A DNA stretch of 64,000 nucleotides from Triatoma infestans (taxonomy: Eukaryota; Arthropoda; Insecta; Hemiptera; Reduviidae): assembly GCA_011037195.1 (NCBI GenBank), contig JAAEAF010006121.1, forward strand, positions 1 through 64,000, written 5' to 3'. This document shows, in pieces, positions 10,740 through 21,230 of this stretch. The notes under the pieces were generated by a model, which had not been told where the DNA came from, did no database searches, and saw nothing but the letters and a program-made list of their open reading frames with translations. Each line of letters starts with the position of its first letter. Position 1 is the stretch's first letter. Position numbers and translations under genes: made by a program.

Positions 10740-11994
10740 TCATGCCCCACTGCCGGGATGGAGGTTATCCTCAATCTGTCACCTTTGTACCTAGTGGTAG
10801 AAAGGGCGGCGAAGGGGGCTCTTCTTAGGATCTCCAGGAGTGGTGCAGGAGGGGGGAAGGGCTGAGGGTTAGAGAGTTGGTATTCTCACCTTTGGGCTCC
10901 CCCATCTGGCACCTTCCTAGGGACGGTATGAGTAAGAGGTACAGCTTCACTAAAAATTTTTCGTCGAAGCTAGGGTCCAAGAGTGAGTGGAGCGAGGGAT
11001 CCGCTCTGTTGGGCATCAAGGAACATGCCATTAAATGGTATACTGATGGGTCGAAGACCCTCGAGGGGACTGGGGCGGGGGTGGTTGGTCCAAGGATCAA
11101 GCATTCGGAACCCATGGGTAAATTTCCCAGCATCTTCCAGGCGGAGATATACGCTATCGGAAGATGTGTTCAATTTAACCTCGATAGGGGATACAGGAAT
11201 CAGGAGATTGTAATCCTTTCTGATAGTCAAGCAGCCATTGGAGCTCTGGGTGCACCAGTCATTAACTCTAAAATGGTTTGGGAATGTCTAGATAAACTTA
11301 ACGATCTGGGCAGCAGGAACAAAGTTGCACTCTGGTGGGTGCCGGGACATGTTGGCATTGAAGGGAATGAGATGGCCGACGCCCTGGCCAAGACAGGCGC
11401 TATGACCCCACTTCTGGGGCCGGAACCTTTTTGTGGGATTAGCGACCAGTTTCTGTTAGAGGAACTTAGGAAGGAGAAGGAGACGAAGAGATCTCAACTC
11501 TGGTACTCCCTCCCCGGGTTGAGGCAGGCCAAGATCTGCTTGGGAAATTATAACCAACGGAGGTCGGAGGCCTGCATTGGATTGAGTAAGAACAAGCTCC
11601 GCGTACTTACGGGTTTCCTCACGGGGCATTGCCGACTTAGAGGACACCTGGTGAAGCTGGGCTTGGAAAGTGACAGCTCATGCAGATTCTGTGGGGAGTT
11701 GGAGGAAACTCCAATACATCTCCTAACAGACTGCGAGGCTGCCACTCAGAGAAGGTTCAGGAACCTGGGCAGCTACCAGGTGGAGGAGGGGGACATACCC
11801 TCTCTAGAGCCCGTAAGGGTATTAGGATTCCTCAGGGATCTTAACCTGATGGAGGTATTGTAGAACGGATGTTCAACTGGGCATCCGTTCGGGTGCTATG
11901 GGCAGGCCTGTGGCACCCAGGGGGCATAGCACAATAGACCTGATTGAGGTCGCAGTGCGTTGCCCCCCCCCCCGATAAAAAAAAAGAAAAAAAA
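10740..11994 (+). mobile_element. RNase H-bearing non-LTR retrotransposon, 5'-truncated, nested in Jockey
   Basis: 1255 bp bounded by AAGTCATTTG at 10730-10739 and 11995-12004. It holds the end of the RT region (TAGMEVILNLSPLYLVVERA at about 10755-10815), an RNase H domain, a C-terminal zinc finger, and a 3' tail with CACAATAGACCTGATTGAGG, GTCGCAGTGCG, a C11 run and a mixed A tail. The RNase H plus C-terminal finger fits the I/R1/LOA group. The C-rich 3' end is shared with tails at 24928 and 39102. Confidence 0.88.
10877..11863 (+). pseudogene. LINE RNase H domain and C-terminal zinc finger
   Basis: 328-codon open frame. The RNase H core has the expected acidic residues in order: IKWYTDGSK (about residue 54), SIFQAEIYAI (about 87), ILSDSQAAIGAL (about 113), and VPGHVGIEGNEMADALAK (about 152-170). 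A finger-like SCRFCGELEETPIHLLTDCE follows near the C-terminus. The frame begins at a TTG and continues the RT-end frame through a 1-base shift in the G6 run at 10851-10856, so it is a fragment of a larger ORF2. RNase H would remove RNA from the hybrid during reverse transcription. No start of its own is expected. Confidence 0.85.
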
Positions 11995-12276
11995 AAGTCA
12001 TTTGCCAGTGTAAATCCCAAGATAGCGGACAACATCAGCAGCAGGTAATGGGATACGGTTATAGTATATAGGTGGAGAGGTAATGTGTCGAAGGGTAAAA
12101 GTGACATGCTGGCATTTGTTTTCGTTTAGTTTGACTTTCCAAGTTTTGAACCATGTTTCAAGAGATGATGATGGTTCTGTAGCTGTCTATGAGATATTAC
12201 TGGGTCAGTATGGGTAGAAAGGATGGCTGTATCGTCTGCGAAGGAAGAAATAACTGTTTCAGGGTGGGTTGGGATG

Positions 12277-13048
12277 TCAGCAGTGTATACTGTGAATAAT
12301 AAAGGTCCTAGGACCTATATAATAAAGGCCTTGCGGAACACCTGCATTGACAGTTTGGAAGGGAGATAGGGAAGAACCTACCGACACTTGAAAGTGGCGG
12401 TCGGACAAATAAGATTTGATGATTAAATAATAAGTAAAAGGAAGGACGCCCTTGAGCTTCCAGAGCAGCCCGGCATGCCATACTCGATCAAAGGCTTGCC
12501 TTACATCGAGGAAAGCAGCCGAACAGGTCTCCTTCCGCTCAAGGGAGGAAGCGATGGCATCCACAACGCGATGGCATTGTTGGATTGTGGAATGGTGTCG
12601 CCTAAATCCAAATTGGTGCACAGGAATTCTGTTAGCAGATTCTATGATGGGTAAGATCCGCTTCAACAAGAGTTTTTCTAGAATTTTTCCAGTTATGGGT
12701 AATAGACTGATGGGACGGTAGGAAGTAGGTAAGATGAGGTATTTTGGGTTTCGGGATCATTTTGATTTTGGAAAATTTCCACTGGTTGGGGAAGTAAGTG
12801 GTTCTGAGAACTGAATTGAAGATATTAGTAAGGAGAACTACAGCTTTTTTGGGAAGTTGGCGGAGAATATTGGAGGTTATTAGGTCAAGACCTGGAGCTT
12901 TTTTGATGGGGAGATGATTTATTGCGTACTGTACCTCGTTGGGTGTAAATGCTTTGGGAGGAGGTGTTAGAAGGAGTGAAGAGGCGAGGTCGTTTTCTAT
13001 TGCACAGTTAAATATTGGGTTTTGTAAGTCTGGGTGAGGTACAAACAC
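12277..13048 (-). pseudogene. Jockey reverse transcriptase remnant
   Basis: Two overlapping frames cover the N-terminal RT region. 13048-12632 includes KKAPGLDLITSNILRQLP, the usual start of the RT fold. 12669-12277 includes HQFGFRRHHSTIQQ, FLDVRQAFDRVWHAGLL (first catalytic Asp in the DVRQAFD motif) and AGVPQG. A frameshift lies between them near 12650, and the second catalytic Asp pair (FADD-type motif) is not visible before the break. Non-functional. Confidence 0.8.
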
Positions 13049-13254
13049 TTCGGATAGATAGGAAGAAAACAGAAATGCTTTTTCTTCATCAGATGAGGCC
13101 CAAGTGCCGTCCTCACGTCGTAAGGGTGAAGCAACAGTTTTGTAAGATAAGATTTTTTTTGTCGCTGTCCATAGTGATTTGTCGTCTGTAGTGAGTGAAT
13201 GTGTAAATTCGTTGAACTGTTCTTCATGTAGTAGTGTTAGTTCCAGACCAATAA

Positions 13255-13995
13255 TAAATCACTTTTTAATATATTTAATTGAATGTTGGCAAGACTATAA
13301 TTATTTAAATCTTTTTTTCCCAAAATCCCTTCCTTTCCAACAACTCCTATCACTCCAATCGCCTTACGGAGCCCCCGTGCCGCCATTCCTTCCTGGACGT
13401 CCTCTATCCACCTCTTGTTGGGCCTTCTTCGCTTCCTTCGTCCACTTGACTTGTATTCTAACATTTTCCTTGGCCATCGCTCAATTACCCATTCTCTGAA
13501 CACAACCGTCCCATAACAATCTTCTTGTTTCGATTAAAAACAATAGATTTTTTCCTGCATGTACGCGATCCTTTATTTGAACATTTGGAATTCGCTGCAA
13601 ACGCGAAACACCGCAACTTCTTCTCCAAAAATCCATTTCTAGAGCTAAGAGCTTCCGAGCCATTTTCTTTTTTATTGTCCAAGTTTCGCAAGTATAAAGG
13701 GTTGAAGCCAAAAGGAAAGAGTATAAATCTTCCTTTTAGTAGACAGGCTAAGATTTTTTTTTCCACAGTACAGACAGTTCACTATGCCTAGAACTGCGTA
13801 CTAAATTCCAGTCCTCTAATAGGAAGGACGTCCACCCCACTGTTGAAGGCCATGTATTTTGTTTTGACTCTGCTGACTTCTAGACCCCAAGCGGAATAAG
13901 TTTCGTCTAATTTGCGCATCATGTAACTGAGATCTTTTAATCTATAGAGATTAAATATCACTTTTTTCTCTCTCTCTAGAGATGAGTACAACTTT
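13255..13995 (-). mobile_element. RTE-like LINE, C-terminal RT fragment
   Basis: Minus strand: DLSYMMRKLDETYSAWGLEV then KTKYMAF at 13991-13788, CETWTIKKKMARKLLALEMD then FWRRSCGVSRLQRIPN at 13711-13481, and RRKRRRPNKRWIEDVQEG at 13503-13237. These are the thumb and C-terminal features of RTE-type reverse transcriptases (xxWGLExxxxKTKYM, YGSETW-like, RGRPxxRW). At least two frameshifts. It abuts the 5' side of the Jockey copy. Confidence 0.75.
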
Positions 13996-15739
13996 AATCA
14001 CGATTTTAAGGGTATAATTGTCATAAGTGTGGAGTGCAGCCCATTGGGTGATTTCTCCTTTAGCATGATTGTAAGTCATCTCATTTACTTGCTGCTGGTC
14101 ACACAAGCATACCAGCAGTTGTAAATTTTCAAATTAATGACAAAAAAATAATTATTTAATTGTTGTAGAAAAAAGATATAATTTGATTGAATAAAGTTTA
14201 ATTTGATTGCAAAAATGTTTAATTAAATAGAAAAGCTATTTAAATCACAATTTAAACAAATAGAAATGTTTGATAATCCACTTTATGAGAAATAATGAGA
14301 ATCACTGTATAGATGTAAGACACCGCAATGAGTATAGGCTAGAAGCAGCCTTTTCTATTTCAACCAGAAAAAAAGACCTCATCATATTGTAAGAACTTAA
14401 CTTAGAAATAAAGGGAAATATATGAATAGTGGTGCATGCATATTTTCACCAGACGCATACTCAACACTCAGACGATGCTCATAGACATACACATACACAA
14501 ACACACACACATACACACACACACACACATCTAAAGATGAAAGCAGCAGACTCTCACACTAATGGATCTCTATAAAATCCTATCTTGCTACTCAACATTA
14601 CCTCTAACAGTTTTCCCCCTCCTTCACCCTTTACCCCTCACACTTCCTCACATAAATGGAGTTTTTGTCCACCAGACTCGTCTTTACCTTCTTTTATTAC
14701 CTAGTTTTTTCCACTACCAACATTGGATTTCTACGAAAGCCAAAGGTAATAAAATAAAATAAAAGTGTATATCCTTTATAATGTATAAATCATATATTGT
14801 TTTAGAATAAAATATGTTTAAATATTTAACGAAAAATAGGAAAAGAATTGAGAAGCCGACGTACGTGATGAAATGGAGCTGCTGTTCTGATAAAATCTAG
14901 CGATCTACACGTTCTGTTGTGACTACGAAGTATTTAGTGCTCATTAATAGTAAAGATAGGAACATAGAGAGAGAAAAGGGGAGTTTCCAATAGATTGATG
15001 AATTTAGAAAGGATATGATGAATAAAAATTACTTACGGAGTATTGTTTGGCTGAAAAATAAAAAAAATAAAAAACTTCATATTTTAGTTGTTGTGTAAGT
15101 ACTGGCCTGTCTAAGCAGAATGTACAAGCTGCCAAATGTGGGGCAGGATAACCTTTGTTTCATTGATTTTTCTTAAAATGTCAAAATGAAATATGAACTT
15201 ACTAGCCTTTGGAAATACCATTTCAATGATATTTAATGTGTTTAACTAGCCAAAGCTGTCAAGGAGCACTGCTACCGATGATAACTAGTCAATATGGAGT
15301 ACACGCTCCAAAGTGGAGTGATGAACTGGTGTTATGATAGATATATAGATAGATACACCCATTATTTAGTAATATATAAATGTTTATACCAAAAAATAAA
15401 ATCTAATATGATATGGTTCGCGGATCGTTGTCAGACACTCTAGTTTTTGTTAATAAAAAAGTAAAAAAAAAATGTAATGAAAAGAAAATACAGATTTATC
15501 ATACAAATAGAGAATCTCCTATAGATCAAAGCTATTTTATTAAACATTAAAGAACAATACCGAAATAAAAAAGTAGTTATTTGACAAGGGAGTAAAGTAA
15601 CACTCGAGTTCAGGTTTGTCCGCACGAGCTCAAGCGAGTGTGGCAACTGAATGGTAGTTTTAAAAGGACTATACTCTCGTGTTAAATATTATATCTTTTC
15701 TATAACAGGTAAAACATTTTAGAAAAGTTTTAAGACAGA
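13996..15739. other. No recognised feature
   Basis: AT-rich with one CA microsatellite and a small inverted repeat (GCTGCTGGTC ... ACCAGCAG near 14090-14117). No gene or element seen. Confidence 0.5.
14485..14529 (+). repeat. (AC)n microsatellite
   Basis: Imperfect ACAC/ATAC run, not inside a recognised element. Confidence 0.9.
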
Positions 15740-15965
15740 AGTAAAACTGTAACCACTAAGCGAAGGTTGTCCAATAGCCGTGAGTACAATGACAGTGTTA
15801 ACTCAGCACCGTGATAAAAATATGGGAGTTATAGGTAACAGCGAAGAACAGGACTAGACGGCGGTGGGCACTGCGGCGTGCTTACCAAACAAGCTCCATT
15901 CCCCGGCTGTGGGGTAAGTCCTCATTGATACCGTCATGCATAAACGTGCTAGATATTGCCAGTTT
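15740..15965 (+). repeat. Family F SINE relative, degenerate
   Basis: CAGCACCGTGATAAAAA, GGACTAGACGGCGGTGGGC and CACTGCGGCGTGCTTACCA match the body of the SINE at 9118 in order. The tRNA-like head is not clear. Confidence 0.5.
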
Positions 15966-16217
15966 ATGCTATAACCCTTTTCTAAAGTTTTCTTGGTAGT
16001 GCCTAACTTGGCCTTAATTGCTAGCCCATGACACCGTCGATCATATGTCTCACCATCAACCTCAGGGTGTCAGGGGAATAGCTCAAGGTTTTACCTGCTA
16101 TGTTCCCGCACACCATGAGAGTTATTTTTATATTTTCGAGCTTACGGTAAACTGCAAAACAAGCTGTTCAAAATGAGATGTCTAATAATTTGAAAAATAT
16201 GAAATATAGTTATCGCC

Positions 16218-16337
16218 TTGAAACAGGTTTTAAAATATATCGAAGTATCAAGTTTCCGCTTTCTACCATTTTTTGAACATAAAAATTTTTCAGTGGAAAC
16301 TCTGTTCCGAAAATTTGACCCGATCCCAATACTTTTT
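16218..16337 (+). repeat. Family A 3'-end fragment beside a family C element
   Basis: TATCAAGTTTCCGCTTTCTACC, then TTTTCAGTGGAAAC and AAAATTTGACCCGATCCCAATACTTT follow the order of the family A 3' end. The fragment is cut at the 13-bp target duplication of the family C element that starts at 16338, so family C landed in it. Confidence 0.6.
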
Positions 16338-16613
16338 GAATATGTGGATGGGTTCGTAATGCTGGATAACATCCGTCTTAGCATGCATATTCCTTTTGTC
16401 CCTGACCGGTTTCGGATTTTCATGCACCGTCAGAGCAAATTCCCCAAGTTCGTGTAGAGAGTTTTTGAAAACTAACAAGTGTGAATGTAACAGAAACATT
16501 GCGTTAAAGTGAACTCTCAACAAGAACTTGGTGAATTTACTCTGACGATGGATGAAAATCCGAAACCTGTTAGAAAACAAAAGGAATATATGCATGCTAC
16601 GACGGATAAAAAA
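16338..16613. mobile_element. Family C palindromic element with 13-bp target duplication
   Basis: 276 bp bounded by CCCAATACTTTTT at 16325-16337 and again at 16614-16626. The left arm (16370-16460) and right arm (16505-16612) are inverse copies: TTAGCATGCATATTCCTTTTGTCCCTGACC against TGCATGCTACGACGG. The 5' end carries an extra segment, GTAATGCTGGATAACATCC, that the other end lacks, so the element is oriented (+). Both arms contain a hammerhead-like core. Confidence 0.8.
16535..16575 (+). ncRNA. Hammerhead-like core in family C right arm
   Basis: CUGACGA, an extra U, GGAU-GAAA-AUCC (4-bp stem II with GAAA loop), then GAAA at 16562 and CCUGUU. The conserved boxes match, but stem III and the expected cleavage site are mutated in this copy (CCUG/UU in place of CCGG/UC). 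Stem I is weak. It is probably inactive but shows the family consensus. Confidence 0.4.
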
Positions 16614-16626
16614 CCCAATACTTTTT

Positions 16627-17342
16627 CTTACAGCAATAAGCAAAGTAAAAAGTTATATATAATTTAATAAACAATACACATTTCATTTTTCCAACGTCAC
16701 ATTTGAGAATGATCTTGGTTTGAGAATAACCATCTATATCTCCTGTTGAGTAGACCACCCAGTGGTCCCTCGATTTTCTTACTGAACCAACAATATATAA
16801 GGGTCCTTGGATATACAAATAAACTCCTTCTCTCCACACAAAATAAATAAATATATCTTAACCTTAACAGAAGGAAATGCTCTGGAAAATATTACAATAT
16901 TCTTATTTGCGATTCATATTTGAGAATATTGCCCATTGTATGGTTACTACATTGAATTTATTTCTATTGTGTATTGGTAATACTTACAATTGAATATGTC
17001 TATATATAAACAATTATTGTCCACCTATTGCAGCATTCATTGTTTTATCACCAAATATGTTGTTCCAAATTTGCAACGACATTGATATTTTATTTATATT
17101 AAATCAGATTTATCTTTTCCTCACGTTATTTATAAAACAAACTAAGAATGTATAGATACAAATGATGGCAGATCTGGTGCGAGTATCTTGATTCTAATAT
17201 GCGGCTTCTGAAGAAAGGATCATTACCCATGTTTAGAGCTAACTATCCATCCAGTAATGCGCTCTGTATCAATGAAGCTCTTTATTCAAGACATAGGCAG
17301 CCGTTTATAGCACAGGGCTAAAGATTTTCCTTTCTTGTACTT

Positions 17343-17373
<31 letters not shown>

Positions 17374-17964
17374 CCAGCTACCTTTCTTCTCCGTCACATA
17401 GCAATACCCTAGCAATTATCGCCTTGTCATTCACAATAAAATCATGACTCTATTCATTTGACACTATTTTGTTAGCAAAACATCAACCACTCGTTCTTAG
17501 TTAACTTTATTGTTTTTTTTTTTTTCTTATATATAGGCTAGTGAATCTTCCTTCATTCGTTTACTATTTTGTTCTGAAAGCTTTTTAGCAATTTATTCCT
17601 TATTATACGAATTGATATGTGGAAACAATTTCTATTATAAATTTTTGTTCCAAAATACTACTTTTGTATCTACCTTTGAAGAATATTCTGGACCTTCTGA
17701 TGAAGTAGCGGAAATTAAATGAGGAATCTCTCAAAGTTTTGATGGCCAAGTATATTCTATTTCGGAATTTAATGCAGGAAATACTTGCGCGATTAAAATA
17801 CTGATGACCTAAATTAGAACAAAGAGATCAGATCCATTAGAGATATCTTGATTCACTGTATTCATCTGCTGTTTTCCTCCTAGGAAAAGTAATATTTTCA
17901 ATTTTGCCCATTTCAGCCATTTCTTACAATTTTTATTTATCGGATCACTGGCTATGAGCTTTGT
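16627..17964. other. No recognised feature
   Basis: AT-rich with a CA run at 17343. The 80-residue minus frame at 16839-16597 has no recognisable motif and overlaps the family C end. Confidence 0.5.
17343..17369 (+). repeat. (AC)n microsatellite
   Basis: Uninterrupted CA run, not inside a recognised element. Confidence 0.9.
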
Positions 17965-18040
17965 TAACGAGGCAACAGTGTTAAGTTGGTAACACTGTTT
18001 TTACCTTAACATTGTTGCCAACTTAACAAATCTCAACAAA
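17965..18040. repeat. LTR-end-like inverted repeat upstream of BEL remnant
   Basis: GGCAACAGTGTTAAGTTGGTAAC-ACTG and its near-inverse CATTGTTGCCAACTTAAC. The same words (GGCAACAGTG, GGTAACACTATTTTTAC) start the LTR candidate at 18337, so this is probably a rearranged LTR end. Confidence 0.4.
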
Positions 18041-18055
18041 GCACTTAAGTAGCGC

Positions 18056-18220
18056 TTAGGAAGAGTGGAAAGGGTTTATCCAGGTTTGGATGGCTGCGTT
18101 CGAGTAGCTACTGTTAAACTACCTAATGGCAATTCAGCTAAAAAAGTTACGATTAAGTTATGTCCATTGCCGATTGAAAATGAACCTGAAGCAGTAAAGA
18201 ACCAAGTTACTGTTGCATAA
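18056..18220 (+). pseudogene. BEL/Pao polyprotein C-terminal fragment
   Basis: A 54-codon frame ending in TAA: LGRVERVYPGLDGCVRVATV, then KLPNGNSAKKVTIKLCPLPI. This matches the C-terminal end of BEL/Pao integrases (a GRVxxxxPGxDGxVRVxxVK ... RPxxKLxPLP pattern). The catalytic core is missing. It is followed within 120 bp by a purine-rich tract and an LTR-like start, in the expected order for the 3' end of such an element. Confidence 0.75.
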
Positions 18221-18320
18221 TGTGTCAAGATAAAGGATTTAAAGACTTGAATTTATTCCGTTTTATTTCTGTTTATTTTTTGTGTGCATTCATAATTCAT
18301 CAAATGTGTTTAAATATCAT

Positions 18321-18570
18321 TTCAAGGGAGCGAAAATGTTAAGGTGGCAACAGTGTAGAAAGTGGTAACACTATTTTTACAGTAGAAGTTGTTGTAAGTG
18401 CTCAATTTTGCACAGTCCACTTCTAGCTGCCAGTCTATACGTGTCAGTAAAAAAAACAAGTAAAATAAATATAAAAGTTATCAAGTTTAAGTGTTTGTTT
18501 TCTTAAGAAACCAATCAAATAGTAAGGAACGGAACGCTGAGCAATCTGAAGCTCCAATTCCTTACAAGCT
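18321..18570 (+). mobile_element. BEL/Pao polypurine tract and 3' LTR candidate
   Basis: AAGGGAGCGAAAA at 18324-18336 is purine-rich and is followed by TGTTAAGGTGGCAACAGTG at 18337, a plausible LTR start. The LTR end is uncertain; TTCCTTACA near 18558-18566 is one candidate. No second LTR copy is intact. Confidence 0.45.
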
Positions 18571-18685
18571 TGTTTTGGAATTTCTGCCCCCCCCCCCCAC
18601 ACTGAAAAGAGTCAAATTTGACGAAACTTTATTAATCGAATTTAAAAACCTCCAATTTCTTTCAAATCCACTTTATATCAATTTT

Positions 18686-18945
18686 TACTTTCTCTTTCTA
18701 CTCAAAAGAGGTGTCAAATTTTCAAAATTGAGTTTTCACTTTGAAATTAGTTATGAAGTCCCGTGAGTCAGAAAAAAGTAGTTTCTAGAAATTATTCTTG
18801 TGTGTGTGTGTGTGAATGTTCAGCATAACTTTAAAACGACAAAAATTGGATATTTTGTTTAGTTAGTACCAGAGAATGCGACAAAATCGTTTGGTCAAAA
18901 ACGATCGAACAAGCGGAAGTACCATTTTATTGAAATTTGGTAAAT
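18686..18945 (-). repeat. Family A 3'-end fragment
   Basis: CTTTCTCTTTCTACTCAAAAGAG, TTGAGTTTTCAC, a short TG run at 18800-18813 and ACAAGCGGAAGTACC follow family A in minus orientation, but the copy stops early. Confidence 0.55.
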
Positions 18946-19484
18946 CAGTTATTCCTTAAAAAGTGCAATAATTTTAATACGGATGGACATATGTACATTT
19001 TCAGTAGTATGTAATAATGCGGGTAAATAACTATGTAAATTAATATAAATAGGAGTAATGCATATAAAAGTATAGATATTTTTGTATATATAGATCCTTC
19101 ATTATTTTGAAGTCTCCAAGTTTGAATATTGGTTAGACCATTTTCAAGGGTATGTGTAACAAAATATTATTTTATAACTATTTTTAAATGTAATAATTTT
19201 GTAAAAAAAATAAAAAAATAAATAAGAACTAGATTTGGTACTTTAATTTACATTTTGTGATTGCTTCATTAGCTTTCAAGGTGTAACGTTCCTGAAAAGG
19301 ATCATTGCAATATTGGCGAAACATTGGTTTCTAGCAAACCACTGACGAAGATCTCAACTGATTTTCCTGCAAAATAGCCGCGGAACCATAGACATATACT
19401 AAAGCCTCAGACTCAAAAGTTCAACTTTATGTTTCTGTCACAGCACACTTTATTTTATCATACGATGATTGATAAAATAAAGCA

Positions 19485-19582
19485 CGAAGTTGATAGCCTT
19501 ACTCTGACGATGAAAGAGGAATTTGAAACTGGCCACGAATAATAAAAATAAGCATGCTATAACGGATAAAATCTTACAAGTA
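19485..19582 (-). repeat. Family C arm fragment
   Basis: GAAGTTGATAGCCTTACTCTGACGATGAAAG and AAGCATGCTATAACGGATAAAATC correspond to the right arm of family C. It lies directly before the family A copy at 19596. Confidence 0.6.
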
Positions 19583-19595
19583 AATAAAAAAAAAA

Positions 19596-20587
19596 CCTGG
19601 TGTGAAACACTCACCCAACTTTCTCTTAATCCAGTTTTCAAAATTATAATTGACAAATTTTTATAGTCTTCAGTTTTCGACCAAATTTAATGCAATTCGT
19701 CGAAAACTGAAGAAACTGCCCAGTAAAAGCGCACTTCCGATTTACTAATTTTCTTGAAACTCGGAATTTTAGCATCTATTTATTTCTAATTAATTTTATT
19801 TGGATGATAAAAGATTGTATAATCAACTATGATAGCACATTAGAGAAAAACATGACCCCCCCTCCTCAAAAAGTGCACTTAAATGAATTTTTCCAGAGAA
19901 ATGTTTTAAATAAAAGTTGTAGATGTTTGTATGTTTAGTTTCTATAAGAAGTTTCAAGAAAATCGTCGGAGCCATTTTTTAGAAAATCGCGAAAAAGTGA
20001 AAAAAAAATCATTTAGTAAAGTGGTAATGTAAACGCATTTCCGGTTATCCGAGTTTTTTGAAACTCAGGATTTCAACAATATATTCAATTCTAATTAACA
20101 TTATTTAGAAGATAGAATTGTTCAATAAAGTGAAATAGCACTTTAAATGAAAACCTAACCCCACCCCTCCCCAATAACTGCCCTTTAATGAATTTTCCCA
20201 GAGAAATCTTTCAATTAAAAGTTGTAGCTCTTTGTATGTGTAGTTGATATATATAACGTTTGCAGATAATCGTCAGAGCTATTTTTGAGAAAAACGCAAA
20301 AAAGTAAAAAAACCAACGTTAAGTGGTACTTCCGGTTGAGGAATTTTGACAGATGACTCACCGTCTGATGCCATGATGATACCTAAACGGAATATCAAGT
20401 TTCAACTTTCTACGGTTTTTCGTTTTTGAGCTATGCTGTTCACATACACACTACACACACACAGACCATTTCCTAAAAATTAATTTTTTAGGGCTCAGGG
20501 GTCCTCAAAACGGATATTTCCGGTGAAAACTCGATATCGAAAAATTGACACAATTACAATACTTCCTCTTACTAGGAGTAAGAGAAA
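19596..20587 (+). mobile_element. Repeat family A, copy 4, full length
   Basis: Begins CTGGTGTGAAACACTC after an A run and ends at the hairpin CTTCCTCTTACTAGGAGTAAG-AGAAAA. About 992 bp, nearly the same length as the copy at 3227-4208, which supports true family boundaries. The roughly 300-bp internal unit appears twice (AGAGAAATGTTTTAAATAAAAG near 19897, and AGAGAAATCTTTCAATTAAAAG near 20201). A short CA run at 20446-20461 lies near the 3' hairpin. No coding capacity. Confidence 0.75.
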
Positions 20588-20764
20588 ATCATAGAAATTA
20601 AATAAATAAATAGTATTTATTTTTGAAAATAAAATAGACAACTTTTCACAATAACTTACCAAATAATAGAAAATTTAATGAAATCTACTTTTCATTGTTT
20701 TACCAAAAGGATTATAAGTAATGGATACAGAATTAGTGAATATTACATATTAATAATGAAATAG

Positions 20765-20940
20765 GGGGATGATATCGGTCGCCTACACATTGTGCCCCCT
20801 GTTTTCGCAAAACGACCGACAACGGGTGGATGAGGCTCGATAGCTATGGTGAAAGCAACTCGTCTAGGGGAGGAAACCCCGAAATAAAACTCCCTTCCTC
20901 CAGGGTGGAGGTTCTGCTGCGGGCCAGCCCCCCCGCTCAG
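20765..20940 (+). repeat. GC-rich C-run tail, probably LINE-derived
   Basis: Markedly GC-richer than its surroundings. Contains AACGGGTGGATGAGGCTCG, GGAGGTTCTGCTGCGGGCC and AGCCCCCCCGCTC. The C run resembles the 3' ends of RNase H LINEs here. No coding match. Confidence 0.35.
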
Positions 20941-20990
20941 GTAAAAACTTAGAACGCTAAAGATCCAAGTAACGAATAATGAAATACACT

Positions 20991-21230
20991 AGGGTTAGCT
21001 AAGTGGTTAGCGTACTGGATTCCCACGCGGAGGACCCGGGTTCGAGTCCAGCTGTGCTACCCTTAGATTTTTTTCTTCCTAGGAGCCTCTCCAGCTCACT
21101 TCTCCGGTGATGGACAATGTTGTCTGTAACGAAAGAACGCACTGTCTGTAGGCCGGCAGTGTAGTGAGAAGGCCCCTAGCACCAATGATCATAGATGTTG
21201 ACGCGCCTTACATTAAAAAAAAAAAAAAAA
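20991..21230 (+). mobile_element. tRNA-derived SINE (family E) with poly-A tail
   Basis: TAGCTAAGTGGTTAGCG (A box) and GGTTCGAGTCC (B box) at spacing typical of RNA polymerase III promoters, a body with CCGGTGATGGACAATGTTG and GACGCGCCTTACATT, then an A17 run. AATGAAAT precedes and follows, an approximate target duplication. Confidence 0.8.

Larger units (their letters stand above)
10135..13245 (-). mobile_element. Jockey-type LINE, broken, split by an RNase H LINE
   Basis: Minus-strand order: a linker and RT start at 13048-12632 (FTPNEVQYAINHLPIKKAPG), RT fingers/palm at 12669-12277 (FGFRRHHSTIQQCHRVVDAI, AAFLDVRQAFDRVWHAGLLW, VNAGVPQG), and the C-terminal end at 10576-10238 (LLSKILRTIVNAPYYVSNQT, PSRRLKHQWPRDV). 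These are Jockey-clade landmarks. Frames are broken. The 3' end at 10130-10150 is A/T-rich (TTTTATTTTATTATTATTG on the plus strand). A plus-strand LINE occupies 10740-11994 with a perfect 10-bp target duplication. Confidence 0.85.

Noticed and set aside
10617..10865. 82-codon plus frame as one gene
   Set aside because: It spans the Jockey/LINE junction at 10739-10740. Only the part after 10740 belongs to the RNase H LINE.
12277..13048. Intact host gene with RT-like domain
   Set aside because: Frameshifted, lacks the second catalytic motif and sits within a clear Jockey copy.
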